From contig JAUSBR010000005.1 of assembly GCA_030651895.1 (NCBI GenBank), positions 1 to 64,000 of the forward strand: DNA of 64,000 nucleotides. Direction: 5' to 3'. The position numbers were made by a program, and so were the translations under genes. The notes under the pieces were generated by a model. It searched no databases. It worked only from the letters and a program-made list of their open reading frames with translations, and was not told where the DNA came from. How positions within the stretch are numbered: position 1 is the stretch's first letter; each line of letters starts with the position of its first letter. This DNA is from Sideroxyarcus sp. (GTDB lineage Bacteria > Pseudomonadota > Gammaproteobacteria > Burkholderiales > Gallionellaceae). This document shows positions 30,012-39,675 of the stretch, piece by piece.

Positions 30012-31384
30012 GCCGCCTCCGTTCTCTTCACCGCCGCGATGAACACTTCCGCGCGGTGCAGATAATTCCTGAACATGTCGAAACTGGCGCAGGCGGGCGA
30101 CATCAGCACCGCATCGCCGCGTTGCGCATTGGCAGTGGCGATCGCCACCGCATCGTCCATGTCGCTCGCCTTCAACACCGGTTTGCCGCAGCCGGCGATA
30201 GCGCGTTCGATCAGCGGCGCATCACGCCCGATCAGCACCACGGCACGCGCGTGTCTGGACACGGTATCTTTCAGCGGCGAGAAGTCCTGCCCCTTACCGT
30301 CACCGCCCAGGATTACCACGGCCGGCTTGCCCAATCCCTTCAGAGCCGCCTCGGTCGCGCCGACGTTGGTGCCTTTGGAGTCGTCGTAGTAGGTGACGCC
30401 GTTCACTTCCGCGACTTTTTCGACGCGGTGCGGCAGCCCCTTGAACGAGCGCAGTGCCTGCACCAGCGGTGCGAGCGGCATGTCCAGCGAACGGCACAAA
30501 GCCAGGGCAGCCAGCGCGTTCGCGACGTTGTGCAAACCGCTGACCTGCAACTCGTCGGCACGCATGATCTTCCGCGCACCCTGCATCAGCCAGGTGATCG
30601 CGCCTTCTTTCGTGATACCCCAATCGTTATCGCTCGCCGGCGGATTCAGGCCGAAACTGACCTGCCTGCGTCCTTTGACCTTCATCGCGATACTGCGCTC
30701 GTCTTCGCGGTTCAGCACCTGCACGCCCTCGCCCTGGAAGATGCGCGCCTTGGCGGCCGCGTAGCTATCCATGCTTCCCGCGTAGCGGTCGAGATGGTCT
30801 TCGGTGACGTTGAGCACGGCGGCAGCATCGGCGGCCAACGTGTAAGTCGTTTCGAGCTGGAAGCTGGAGAGCTCCAGCACCCACACCTGCGGCTGCTGCT
30901 TGCGTGCGCGCAAAGCATCCAGCACGGCGGGCGAGATGTTGCCCGCCACTTGTGTATCCAACCCGGCCGCCGCGCACATCGCGCCGACCATGCTGGTGAC
31001 GGTGGTCTTGCCATTGGCGCCGGTAATGGCGATGACTCTGGTGTTGCGGCGGTAGTCGTTGCTCGCCAGTTGCTGTGCCAGCAACTCGATATCGCCTTCG
31101 ATGGGCAAGCCACGCGCGATGGCGCGCTGCACCAGCGGCTCGGCCACCGGCACACCGGGACTGATGGCGATGCGGTCTATGCCCTGCAACAGCTCGTCGC
31201 CGAACGGGCCGCAGTGCACTTCGGCCTGCGGCAGTTCGCCTCGCAGCGTCGCGATGCCCGGTGGGTCCATGCGGCTGTCGGCGACGCTCAGCCGCGCGCC
31301 CTGCGCATGCAGGTAGCGGGCGAGCGACAACCCGGTCTCACCGAGACCGAGCACCAGCACCGATTGTCCGCGCAGTCGATTCAT
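29993..31384 (-). CDS. murD: UDP-N-acetylmuramoylalanine--D-glutamate ligase
   Basis: 463-residue Mur ligase adding D-Glu. The Rossmann-like [17 protein letters not shown] start, [24 protein letters not shown] (P-loop), [19 protein letters not shown] and [13 protein letters not shown] are typical. ATG at 31384 follows mraY after three bases. Confidence 0.97.
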   Translation of the reverse strand: MNRLRGQSVLVLGLGETGLSLARYLHAQGARLSVADSRMDPPGIATLRGELPQAEVHCGPFGDELLQGIDRIAISPGVPVAEPLVQRAIARGLPIEGDIELLAQQLASNDYRRNTRVIAITGANGKTTVTSMVGAMCAAAGLDTQVAGNISPAVLDALRARKQQPQVWVLELSSFQLETTYTLAADAAAVLNVTEDHLDRYAGSMDSYAAAKARIFQGEGVQVLNREDERSIAMKVKGRRQVSFGLNPPASDNDWGITKEGAITWLMQGARKIMRADELQVSGLHNVANALAALALCRSLDMPLAPLVQALRSFKGLPHRVEKVAEVNGVTYYDDSKGTNVGATEAALKGLGKPAVVILGGDGKGQDFSPLKDTVSRHARAVVLIGRDAPLIERAIAGCGKPVLKASDMDDAVAIATANAQRGDAVLMSPACASFDMFRNYLHRAEVFIAAVKRTEAACSVRH

Positions 31385-31387
31385 TCT

Positions 31388-32491
31388 TTATCTGAGTTTC
31401 AGTGTTGCCAATCCAATGAGTACCAGTAGCATCGTGATGATCCAGAACCTCACCACGACCTGAGTCTCCTTCCAACCCTTCTGCTCGAAGTGATGATGCA
31501 GCGGTGCCATCAGCAGGATGCGCTGGCCAGTGCCATAGCGGCGCTTGGTGTATTTGAACCAGGACACCTGCAGCATCACCGACACTGCTTCCACCACGAA
31601 TACGCCGCCCATGATGAACAGCACCAGTTCCTGGCGAATGATCACCGCGACCGCACCCAAGGCGGCACCCAAAGCCAGCGCGCCGACATCGCCCATGAAC
31701 ACTTCCGCCGGATAGGCGTTGAACCAGAGGAAGGCCAGTCCTGCGCCGGAGATCGCCGCGCAGAAGATGGCAAGTTCGCCCGCGCCGGGAATGGAAGGCT
31801 CACCCAGATATTTTGAGAATTCCGCATGGCCCGCAACGTAGGCGAAGATCGCCAGCGCGGCGGCCACCATCACCGTCGGCATGATGGCGAGGCCGTCGAG
31901 ACCGTCGGTCAGGTTCACCGCGTTGCTGCTGCCGACGATGACCAGATAGACCAACACGACAAAACCGATGCCACCCAGCGGGAACACCAGGTTCTTGAAG
32001 AAGGGCACGATGAGTTCTGTCTGCTGCGGCAGCGTGGCATGCTGCAGCAGATAAATGCCCACTGCCAGCGCGATCAGCGATTGCCAGAACATCTTGGCGC
32101 GCGCGGACAAGCCGTCCGGGTTGCGATTCACCACTTTGCGGTAATCGTCCACCCAGCCGATGGCGCCCACGCCCAGCGTGGTCAGCAGCACCACCCAGAT
32201 ATAGGGATTGTGCAGGTCGCCCCACAGTAGCGTAGTGATGGCGACCGATGCCAGAATGAGAGCACCGCCCATGGTCGGTGTGCCGGCCTTGACCAAATGG
32301 GTCTGCGGACCGTCGCTGCGCACCGACTGGCCGATCTTCATCGCGGTCAGTTTGCGGATCATCCACGGCCCCAGCATGAACGAGATGACCAGCGCGGTCA
32401 TCGCCGCCACCACCGCGCGCAGCGTGATGTAGTTGAATACGCTGAACGCGCGCACGTCCTGCGCCAGCCATTGGGTCAATGCGAGCAGCAT
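31388..32491 (-). CDS. mraY: Phospho-N-acetylmuramoyl-pentapeptide transferase
   Basis: 367-residue polytopic membrane enzyme that links UDP-MurNAc-pentapeptide to undecaprenyl phosphate (lipid I). [62 protein letters not shown] and [13 protein letters not shown] are family signatures. ATG at 32491 has a strong AAGGAGG inside the end of murF; the genes overlap by 16 bases. Confidence 0.97.
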   Translation of the reverse strand: MLLALTQWLAQDVRAFSVFNYITLRAVVAAMTALVISFMLGPWMIRKLTAMKIGQSVRSDGPQTHLVKAGTPTMGGALILASVAITTLLWGDLHNPYIWVVLLTTLGVGAIGWVDDYRKVVNRNPDGLSARAKMFWQSLIALAVGIYLLQHATLPQQTELIVPFFKNLVFPLGGIGFVVLVYLVIVGSSNAVNLTDGLDGLAIMPTVMVAAALAIFAYVAGHAEFSKYLGEPSIPGAGELAIFCAAISGAGLAFLWFNAYPAEVFMGDVGALALGAALGAVAVIIRQELVLFIMGGVFVVEAVSVMLQVSWFKYTKRRYGTGQRILLMAPLHHHFEQKGWKETQVVVRFWIITMLLVLIGLATLKLR

Positions 32492-33855
32492 GCTTCCTCC
32501 TTTTGTAGCGCGCAAAATTGCACGACCCGTTCCATCTTCATGAATCGTGAGCCTTTGACCAGCACCGTGGTTTGCGCATCCATCTCTTTGTCCAGTTCCG
32601 CATTCAGTTCTTCGACGCTTTCGAAGTGCCGCGCCCCGGCGCCGAACTCCTGCACCGCACCTGCACTGAGCGAACCCAGCGCGAACATCTTCTCTATTCC
32701 CAGCTCGCGCGCCGTGATGCCGATCTCGCGATGGAACTGCGCGGCGCCGTCGCCCAGTTCGCCCATGTCGCCGAGCACGAAGATGCGCTTGCCGCGGGTT
32801 TGCGCCAGCACTTCAAGTGCGGCATGCATCGATGCCGGATTGGCGTTGTAGGTGTCGTCGATCAACATAGCGCCGTGCAGGGCCTGTTTGCGCTGCAAAC
32901 GCCCGGCCACACCGCCGAATGTCTCCAACCCTTCGATGATGGCTTCCGGCGTCACTTGCAGCATCAACGCTGCAGTCGCTGCCGCCAGCGCATTGCGGGC
33001 GTTATGTTCGCCCGGCACTTGCAGCGTCATCTTCAGTCCGCAGAAGGGAGAGTGGACCAGCAATGTTCCGCCATAGCCCTGCCTTGTCCATTCGCCCTTC
33101 ACTGCGGCCTCACGTTCCAGTGCGAAGTCGAGCACACGATGCGGATCGGCCAGTTCCCGCCAAAGCAAGGCGTGCGCATCGTCGGCATTGATGACCGCCG
33201 TGCCGTCACTTTTCAGTCCGCCGAATATCTCGCCCTTGGCGCGTGCCACACCCTCCACCGATCCCAGCCCCTGCAGATGTGCACCGGTCGCGTTGTTGAT
33301 CAGCGCCACATCCGGTCTGGCGATGCGGGTGAGATAGTCGATCTCGCCTGGGTGGTTCATACCCATCTCGATCACTGCGTAGCGATGCGCCGCATTCATG
33401 CGCAGCAGGGTGAGCGGCATGCCGATGTCGTTATTGAAGTTTCCCTTGGTCGCCAGCACGCCCTCCTCGGCGCCGGTGGCCGCGTGCAGGATGGCAGCCA
33501 GCATCTCTTTCACCGTGGTCTTGCCGTTGCTGCCGGTGATGGCAACCAGCGGGATGTCGAACTGCGCACGCCAGTGCGCGGCGAGTTGCCCCAGCGCAAG
33601 GCGGGTGTCGGACACATACAGTACGGGGCACGGGGCATTCGCGATCTTGCTGTCAGCATTGACCACTGCCGCCACTGCTCCCGCCTGCACTGCTAGCGCG
33701 ACGAACTTCGCACCGTCAAAGTTCTCACCCCTGAGCGCGATGAACAGGTCGCCCTTCGCGATCGTGCGCGTATCGGTGGAAACAGCGTTGAAACGCACAT
33801 CCGCGCCAGCATGCTGCGCGTCCAATATACGGGAGGCTTGCGAGAGCTGCATCAT
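32476..33855 (-). CDS. murF: UDP-N-acetylmuramoyl-tripeptide--D-alanyl-D-alanine ligase
   Basis: 459-residue Mur ligase adding D-Ala-D-Ala. It has [35 protein letters not shown] (P-loop), [19 protein letters not shown], and [11 protein letters not shown]. The double ATG at the start is read from 33855, which overlaps the murE stop (ATGA) and has AGGAG spaced properly. Confidence 0.97.
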   Translation of the reverse strand: MMQLSQASRILDAQHAGADVRFNAVSTDTRTIAKGDLFIALRGENFDGAKFVALAVQAGAVAAVVNADSKIANAPCPVLYVSDTRLALGQLAAHWRAQFDIPLVAITGSNGKTTVKEMLAAILHAATGAEEGVLATKGNFNNDIGMPLTLLRMNAAHRYAVIEMGMNHPGEIDYLTRIARPDVALINNATGAHLQGLGSVEGVARAKGEIFGGLKSDGTAVINADDAHALLWRELADPHRVLDFALEREAAVKGEWTRQGYGGTLLVHSPFCGLKMTLQVPGEHNARNALAAATAALMLQVTPEAIIEGLETFGGVAGRLQRKQALHGAMLIDDTYNANPASMHAALEVLAQTRGKRIFVLGDMGELGDGAAQFHREIGITARELGIEKMFALGSLSAGAVQEFGAGARHFESVEELNAELDKEMDAQTTVLVKGSRFMKMERVVQFCALQKEEACCSH

Positions 33856-35375
33856 GTCCAGCGCTCCTCGGCCTTCCACATGCTCAGCGCGCGGTGCGCG
33901 ATCTCGGCATCGGAGAAAGGATGGCGCACACCCGCGATCTCCTGGTAATCCTCGTGTCCCTTGCCCGCCAGCAGGATAGTGTCGTTCGCCTGCGCCTTGG
34001 CGATGGCATGCGCGATGGCTTTGGCGCGGTCCTCGATGATCTGGTACTCGCCCTGCATGCCGGTGAGGATGGCGTCGATGATCGCGCGCGGTTGTTCGTT
34101 GCGCGGGTTGTCGCTGGTGACGATGCGCACGTCGGCGAACCGCGCCGCCACCGTGCCCATCATCGGGCGTTTGCCGCGGTCGCGGTCGCCGCCGCAGCCG
34201 AACACGCAGATGACCCGACCATCGGAAGCCGCGGTCACTTCGCGCAATGTCATCAGCACTTTTTCCAGTGCATCCGGCGTGTGCGCGTAATCCACCACCA
34301 CCGACGGCGTATCCTTGCCGCCCAGTGTCTGCATGCGACCCGCAACGGCTTTTTGCAAACCGAGTTCGCGCACCGCATCGTCGATGTCCATTTCGCTCGC
34401 CAGCAGCACCGCAAGCGCGCCGAGCAGGTTGGAGGCATTGAAGCGGCCGATGAGTTTGCTCTGTAGCGCGGCCGACCCCCAGCTGGTATGCAGTTGCAAC
34501 GCCAATCCCTGCGCATCCATCTGCGTGAGCGTGCCGTACACCATGCGGATGCCGAGCCGCTCCGCCAGTTTCAGCGATTCATCTTCCATGCCGTAACCGA
34601 TCACTTCGGCCGCTGAATCCTGCAGTTGCTCTGCCAGCTCCGCACCGAAGGCATCATCCAGATTGAGCACCGCATGCTTGAGGTTCGCCCAGTCGAACAG
34701 GCTGCGCTTGGCGGCGGCATAACTCTGCATGTCGCCGTGATAGTCGAGATGGTCGCGCGTCAGGTTGGTGAGCAGCGCCACATCGTAATGCACCGCATTG
34801 ACGCGCCCTTGCGTCAGTGCGTGCGAGGACACTTCCATCACAGCAGCCCGCGCACTCTGCTGTGCGTATTCCGCCAGCAGCCCGTGCACCAGCAGCGCAT
34901 CCGGTGTGGTGTTGAGCGTCGCTTGCAGGGCACTGGGGAAGCCGTTGCCCAATGTGCCGAGCAGGGCGCTCTTGCGTCCCAGCGCGCTGAAGGTCTTAGC
35001 CAACCAGTGGCTGATCGAGGTCTTGCCGTTGGTGCCGGTCACACCGACCATCCACAGCTTCTGCGACGGCTGGCCGTAAATGTGGTCGGCGATCATGCCT
35101 GCCTTGTGGCGCAGGTCATGCACCGCCAGATTGGGCAGCACCCACTCGTTGTTCCATTTGAAATCGTGCAGCTCCCAGATCACCGCATTGGCGCCGCGCG
35201 CGATGGCCTGCGCGATATATTGCCGGCCATCCGCCTGCGTGCCGGGATAGGCGACGAAGGTGTCGCCGGGCTGCACGGCACGGCTGTCGGAGACCAGCCG
35301 CGTGAGCTTCACGCCCAGTTCGTCCAGTTCTTCGAAACGGAAGCCCGTCTGGGGTTTGATCGCGGCGGCACTCAT
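33852..35375 (-). CDS. murE: UDP-N-acetylmuramoyl-tripeptide synthetase (meso-DAP adding)
   Basis: 507-residue Mur ligase that adds meso-diaminopimelate as the third residue. VTGTNGKTSISHW (P-loop), MEVSSHALTQGRV, NLTRDHLDYHG and VVDYAHTPDALEKVL are present, and the substrate motif DNPRNEQP points to meso-DAP, not lysine. ATG at 35375 overlaps the ftsI stop by four bases. Confidence 0.97.
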   Translation of the reverse strand: MSAAAIKPQTGFRFEELDELGVKLTRLVSDSRAVQPGDTFVAYPGTQADGRQYIAQAIARGANAVIWELHDFKWNNEWVLPNLAVHDLRHKAGMIADHIYGQPSQKLWMVGVTGTNGKTSISHWLAKTFSALGRKSALLGTLGNGFPSALQATLNTTPDALLVHGLLAEYAQQSARAAVMEVSSHALTQGRVNAVHYDVALLTNLTRDHLDYHGDMQSYAAAKRSLFDWANLKHAVLNLDDAFGAELAEQLQDSAAEVIGYGMEDESLKLAERLGIRMVYGTLTQMDAQGLALQLHTSWGSAALQSKLIGRFNASNLLGALAVLLASEMDIDDAVRELGLQKAVAGRMQTLGGKDTPSVVVDYAHTPDALEKVLMTLREVTAASDGRVICVFGCGGDRDRGKRPMMGTVAARFADVRIVTSDNPRNEQPRAIIDAILTGMQGEYQIIEDRAKAIAHAIAKAQANDTILLAGKGHEDYQEIAGVRHPFSDAEIAHRALSMWKAEERWT

Positions 35376-37105
35376 ACTTCCTCCCCGATCACTTCGCCCG
35401 GCGCCATGATCACATTGTCCAGCGGCGCATCGTTGGGCACGTTGAGGATGCGCAGCGAGGAACCCATCACATTGCTGAATACCGGTGCCGCCACCAGGCC
35501 GCCGTAGTAGTCGCGTCCGCCCGGCTCGTTGATCATCACTGCCACAATCAGGCGCGGGTCGGAGGCGGGTGCCATGCCGACGAACGATGCCACATATTTG
35601 TCTATGTATTTGCCGTTCTCGAGTTTGTGCGCGGTACCCGTCTTGCCCGCCACGCGGTAGCCGGTGATCTGCGCCAGCGGCGCGGTGCCACCCGGACGCA
35701 CCACCATTTCCATCATGTCGCGCACGGATTGCGCTGTGGCATCCGAAAAGACCTTGACGCCCACGCTCGGCACCTGCTGTCTGAGCAGTGTCACCGGCAG
35801 CAACTCGCCGTTGTTGGCGAACACGGTATAAGCGCGCGCCAGTTGCAGCAGATTGACCGAGATGCCGTGACCGTAGGACATGGTCGCCTGCTCGATCGGA
35901 CGCCAGGTCTTGTAGTCGCGCAACTTGCCGACCGCCTCGCCGGGGAACTCGCAGCCGGTGACCGAACCGAGGCCGCTCTCGTTGAGACTGCGCCAGAACA
36001 CCTCGGGCGACAGACCGAGCGCGATGCGCGCCGTGCCGACGTTGCTGGAGCGCTGGATGACCTGGCTGACCGTGAGCGCGCTGGAAGGGTGAGTGTCGTG
36101 AATCGTGCGGCCGTTGATGGTGAACTTGCCGCCCGCGGTGTTGATGAGGGTGCCGGGGAAGACTTTGCCCGCTTCCAGCGCCGCTGCCACGGTGAACGGC
36201 TTCATGGTCGAGCCCGGCTCGAACAGGTCGGTGACCGAGCGGTTGCGCAGCACGCCGACGGATGGTTTGGCACGATTGTTGGGGTTGAAGGAAGGCCAGT
36301 TCGCCAGTGCCAGCACCTCGCCGGTCCTGGCGTCCAGCACCACGATGGAGCCGGCCTTGGCGCGGTTGCGCTCGACCGCCTGCTTGATCTCGCGGAAAGC
36401 CATCGACTGTATCTTGCTATCGATGCTGAGCGCGACATCGCCGCCCGCCTTGGGTGCGCGCATGCTGCCAGCATCCTCCACGATGAATCCGCGCCTGTCC
36501 TTGATCACCTGCTGGCTGCCGGCCTTGCCGCCGAGTTGCGCCTGCAGGGCCAACTCGATGCCCTCCTGACCGTTATCGTCCACATCGGTGAACCCGATCA
36601 GATGCGAGGTGACATCACCACCGGGATAGTAGCGGCGATATTCGCGCTGCAGGGAGATACCGGGGATGCCCAGCTTGACCACTCTGGCCGCCTGCGCCGG
36701 CGGCAACTGGCGTTTCAGATAGACGAATTCGCGCGAGGTGTCTTTGAGTTTGCTTTTCACTTCCTCGGGCGACAGGCCGACGATGCTCGCCAACTGAATG
36801 ATCTGCCGGGTCGTGACCGCGGTATCCGCCGGACTCGCCCACACCGACTCCACCGGCGTGCTCACCGCCAGCGGTTCGCCGTGGCGGTCGGTTATCATTC
36901 CGCGGTGCGCATGAAGTTCGACGACGCGGCCGTAGCGCGCGTCGCCCTTTTGCTGCAGGAAGTCGTTGTTGATGCCTTGCAGATAGACCGCGCGCACCAG
37001 CAGCGTGGCGAGGCCCGCCAGCAGCAGCACGAACAGCACGCGTGAGCGCCAGGCCGGCAACTCGATCTGTCCCGTTGTTTGTATGGGTTGAGTGGCGTAG
37101 TTCAC
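35372..37105 (-). CDS. ftsI: Septal transpeptidase FtsI (PBP3)
   Basis: 577-residue class B penicillin-binding protein: short cytoplasmic tail, one membrane segment (about residues 22-42, VLFVLLLAGLATLLVRAVYL), the PBP dimer domain (RGMITDRHGEPLAVSTPV), and a transpeptidase domain with SxxK in EPGSTMKPF, SxN in RSSNVG and KTG in AGKTGTAHK. The start is GTG at 37105 overlapping the ftsL stop (GTGA). A longer open frame reaching 37345 lies inside ftsL and is rejected because its residues are unrelated to FtsI. Confidence 0.96.
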   Translation of the reverse strand: MNYATQPIQTTGQIELPAWRSRVLFVLLLAGLATLLVRAVYLQGINNDFLQQKGDARYGRVVELHAHRGMITDRHGEPLAVSTPVESVWASPADTAVTTRQIIQLASIVGLSPEEVKSKLKDTSREFVYLKRQLPPAQAARVVKLGIPGISLQREYRRYYPGGDVTSHLIGFTDVDDNGQEGIELALQAQLGGKAGSQQVIKDRRGFIVEDAGSMRAPKAGGDVALSIDSKIQSMAFREIKQAVERNRAKAGSIVVLDARTGEVLALANWPSFNPNNRAKPSVGVLRNRSVTDLFEPGSTMKPFTVAAALEAGKVFPGTLINTAGGKFTINGRTIHDTHPSSALTVSQVIQRSSNVGTARIALGLSPEVFWRSLNESGLGSVTGCEFPGEAVGKLRDYKTWRPIEQATMSYGHGISVNLLQLARAYTVFANNGELLPVTLLRQQVPSVGVKVFSDATAQSVRDMMEMVVRPGGTAPLAQITGYRVAGKTGTAHKLENGKYIDKYVASFVGMAPASDPRLIVAVMINEPGGRDYYGGLVAAPVFSNVMGSSLRILNVPNDAPLDNVIMAPGEVIGEEV

Positions 37106-37386
37106 GGCTGCGTCACCATTCCCGACTCCAGCCGGATGTAGCGTATCTGGCGCGGCTGCGGCGTCTGCATCAGCAATTGGACGGCGGCGAGTCTCTCTAC
37201 CCGCGCGGGCATCGCCAAAGTACCTTGCTCCAGTTGCAACTGCCCCCACTCCACATCCATCTGCTGCGCCCTGTCTTTTTCTTTCTGTAATTCCACGTAC
37301 AACTTGCGCGCCTTGTGTTGGGAGGTGACTACCCCCAACGCACACGCGATGACTATGATGAGTAACAGGACATTGAGCCTAGCCAC
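37102..37386 (-). CDS. ftsL: Cell division protein FtsL
   Basis: 94-residue bitopic protein: N-terminal membrane segment ([17 protein letters not shown]) then a periplasmic coiled coil ([21 protein letters not shown]). It belongs to the FtsQBL complex that activates FtsWI. The start is GTG at 37386, eight bases inside the end of rsmH. No cleaner start exists in this frame. Confidence 0.9.
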   Translation of the reverse strand: MARLNVLLLIIVIACALGVVTSQHKARKLYVELQKEKDRAQQMDVEWGQLQLEQGTLAMPARVERLAAVQLLMQTPQPRQIRYIRLESGMVTQP

Positions 37387-38311
37387 CTAAACGCTCCGCC
37401 ACGCGCAACACCGCGCTACGCGCGCGCGGGTTCGCCGATATCTCTTCATCCGATGCATAGGCCGGCTTGCCGACCAAACGCACCTTGCCCTGCGGCACGT
37501 CGGCGGCACGGATCGGTACGCCCTTGGGCAACTTGTCGCCCTGTGCCATGTCGCGCATGAAGCGCTTCACCATGCGGTCTTCCAGCGAATGAAAACTGAT
37601 CACTGCCATGCGTCCGCCCGGTTTCAGGTGATCCACGCACTGCGGCAACACGCTCTCGAGTTCTTCGAGCTCGCGGTTGATATAAATCCGTATAGCCTGA
37701 AAGGTACGAGTCGCCGGATTTTTGCCGGGTTCGCGCGTATGTACACACTTCGCGACGATGTCGCTGAGCTGTTTCGTGGTAAGGATCGCTTGCTCTTTGC
37801 GCGCAGCAACAATCGTCCTTGCAATCTGCCTAGCAAACCGTTCTTCGCCGTAATCAAATATCACCTCCGTCAGTTCGCCCTCGTCCGCCATCGCCAGCCA
37901 TTCCGCCGCCGTCTGCCCCCTGCTGGTATCCATGCGCATGTCCAGCGGCGCATCGAACCGAAAACTGAAACCACGCTGTTCATCATCCAACTGCGGCGAC
38001 GACACGCCCAGATCCAGCAACACCCCGTCCACCTTGCCTATCCCAAGCCTGCCCAGCACAGCGCCCAGATTCTCGAACTCGCTATGTTCCAACTGAAACC
38101 GCGCATCCTTGATCGCACGTCCTGCGGCTACCGCCGCCGGGTCCTTGTCAAGCGCGATCAGCCTGCCGCGCTCACCGAGCTTTTCCAGGATCAAACGGCT
38201 ATGTCCGCCGCGCCCGAACGTGCCGTCGACATAGATGCCCTCCGGCTTGATCTCCAACGCTTCGACTGCTTCTTTCAACAGGACGGTCGCGTGAACCAGT
38301 CCCTTGCTCAC
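37379..38311 (-). CDS. rsmH: 16S rRNA (cytosine1402-N4)-methyltransferase
   Basis: 310-residue RsmH (MraW), an S-adenosylmethionine enzyme that methylates C1402 of 16S r[18 protein letters not shown] (SAM motif), [20 protein letters not shown], and [17 protein letters not shown] are typical. ATG at 38311 overlaps the mraZ stop by four bases. Confidence 0.98.
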   Translation of the reverse strand: MSKGLVHATVLLKEAVEALEIKPEGIYVDGTFGRGGHSRLILEKLGERGRLIALDKDPAAVAAGRAIKDARFQLEHSEFENLGAVLGRLGIGKVDGVLLDLGVSSPQLDDEQRGFSFRFDAPLDMRMDTSRGQTAAEWLAMADEGELTEVIFDYGEERFARQIARTIVAARKEQAILTTKQLSDIVAKCVHTREPGKNPATRTFQAIRIYINRELEELESVLPQCVDHLKPGGRMAVISFHSLEDRMVKRFMRDMAQGDKLPKGVPIRAADVPQGKVRLVGKPAYASDEEISANPRARSAVLRVAERLGG

Positions 38312-38754
38312 AACGTGAAACCTTCAAGTTCCGGCGGCAGATTGTCCGCAGTGAATCCGGTCATCTTCTCGTTCTGCGCCTGCCAGCGCGTCTCATCCCA
38401 CAACTCGAACTTGTTACCCTGTCCTACCAGCATCACGCGTTTGTCCAGCACAGCGAACGTGCGCAGCGTGGGCGAAACCAGCACGCGGCCGGCGGCATCC
38501 ATCACCGAGTCTTCGGCGTGGCCTACGAGGAATCGTTGCAGTGCGCGGATGCGCGGATCGAAAGCGGAGAGCTTCATCAGCTTCTCGCGTATGGGTTGCC
38601 ACTCGGGTTGCGGATAGACCAGCAGGCAACCGTCGGCATCGGCAGTCAGCACCAGCTGACCCGCGCAATGCGCAAGCAACATGTCGCGATACCGCGCCGG
38701 TATCGCGAGCCTGCCCTTGCTATCCAGATTAAGTTGCGTCGCTCCCTGAAACAT
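38308..38754 (-). CDS. mraZ: Transcriptional regulator MraZ
   Basis: 148-residue protein with two AbrB-like SpoVT domains ([16 protein letters not shown] and [18 protein letters not shown]). MraZ binds repeated TGGG-type boxes in its own promoter and controls the dcw operon; three such boxes are found here just upstream. First gene of the cluster. ATG 38754; GGGG-containing ribosome site overlaps the third box. Confidence 0.97.
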   Translation of the reverse strand: MFQGATQLNLDSKGRLAIPARYRDMLLAHCAGQLVLTADADGCLLVYPQPEWQPIREKLMKLSAFDPRIRALQRFLVGHAEDSVMDAAGRVLVSPTLRTFAVLDKRVMLVGQGNKFELWDETRWQAQNEKMTGFTADNLPPELEGFTL

Positions 38755-38761
38755 CCCGATT

Positions 38762-38788
38762 CCCCACCTTTACCCACTTTTTACCACT
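38762..38788 (-). promoter_or_regulatory. MraZ-binding boxes (three repeats, 10-bp period)
   Basis: On the minus strand three GTGG repeats (GTGGTAAAAA, GTGGGTAAAG, GTGGGGAATC) are spaced exactly 10 bases apart (GTGG at 38787-38784, 38777-38774 and 38767-38764). They lie between the promoter and the mraZ ATG, where MraZ is known to bind such direct repeats in other bacteria. Confidence 0.75.
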
Positions 38789-38795
38789 TGCACGC

Positions 38796-38824
38796 ACTAT
38801 ATTGAAAAACAACTGGAGGGTCAA
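38796..38824 (-). promoter_or_regulatory. Main dcw promoter (Pmra)
   Basis: On the minus strand TTGACC (38824-38819) and TATAGT (38801-38796) are 17 bases apart, a strong sigma-70 match. Transcription from about 38789 would run directly into the MraZ boxes and mraZ. Confidence 0.8.
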
Positions 38825-39020
38825 GCAAGTAAATTGGATTTTTCTTTACGGGACAATGGGTTAGCGCACTTCGTTAATGCAATTCAAATTTGCTTAAAAA
38901 GCAATGGATTGGAAAGGTAAGCTAAAGTTGTTTGTGATGGAAGGCGGGGTAAGGCGCGAATTTGCCCACCAAGAACTGGCAAGCGATCTGATGATTATCG
39001 AATCTGTTTCTGCGGAAAAA

Positions 39021-39373
39021 AGGTGAAGCCAGCCGGTAAGCCGGGTTCTGTCGTGGACAGTCATTCCTCTAGGCGTTTCGTTACCTGACGCTCAAGCAAC
39101 CTACCCGCTGGCGACGCGAGCAACGTCATAGCCAGCCTATTTGGTCTTGCTCCGGATGGGGTTTACCCTGCCACTGATGTTGCCACCAGCGCGGTGAGCT
39201 CTTACCTCGCCATTTCAACCTTACCTGTTCTGCTTGCGCAGCCATCGGCGGTGTATTTTCTGTGGCACTTTCCATCGCCTCACGGCGTCCGGTCGTTAAC
39301 CGGCATCCTGCTCTGTGGAGCCCGGACTTTCCTCTACGCAGCAACAGTGCGTAGCGACTGTCTAGCCAGCTTC
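39021..39373 (-). ncRNA. rnpB: RNase P RNA, class A
   Basis: About 353 bases of the catalytic RNA that matures tRNA 5' ends. The 5' part on the minus strand reads GAAGCTGGCTAGACAGTCGC, followed by the conserved GAGGAAAGTCCGGGCTCC; the 3' part contains ACAGAACCCGGCTTAC and ends GGCTGGCTTCACC. The first ten bases pair with the last ten before ACC to form helix P1. A run of six T (complement of about 39015-39021) follows and may end transcription. Boundaries are good to a few bases. Confidence 0.95.
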
Positions 39374-39401
39374 GAAACGAAGTTTATCACGCGGGATAGG
39401 T

Positions 39402-39626
39402 TTACTTGGCTTTGTCCTGCAACGCCTGTCCGGCCTTCTCCAGGGCCTTGCCGCTCTCTTCCACGGTCTCGCTACCCAGGCGTTTGGCCTTGTCCAGCAG
39501 GGATTCCTGCTTGGCGAACGGATTGGAGAGCAGCGGTTTTTCGCGGCCGATGTTGACGCCTAGCGCCATGCCGATGAGCACGCCGATGATCAGGCTGATG
39601 AAGATGGTTTTGAGCTGCTGGGTCAT
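39402..39626 (-). CDS. 74-residue small membrane protein with amphipathic tail
   Basis: One N-terminal membrane segment (IFISLIIGVLIGMALGVNIG, Gly spaced as in a glycine zipper) followed by a charged helical tail (AKRLGSETVEESGKALEKAG). GGAGA precedes the ATG by 5-6 bases. Ends 29 bases before the 5' end of rnpB, whose promoter must overlap the end of this gene. Function unknown; the tail resembles YtxH-like stress proteins only loosely. Confidence 0.7.
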   Translation of the reverse strand: MTQQLKTIFISLIIGVLIGMALGVNIGREKPLLSNPFAKQESLLDKAKRLGSETVEESGKALEKAGQALQDKAK

Positions 39627-39675
39627 GGATGTCTCCTGTTGGTTGCTGAGTGTCGTTGCAGTTGCGGATTCTGCC

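Noticed and set aside
37106..37345. N-terminal extension of FtsI (frame open to 37345)
   Set aside because: These codons read ftsL in another frame and do not resemble PBP3; the GTG at 37105 gives the normal length.
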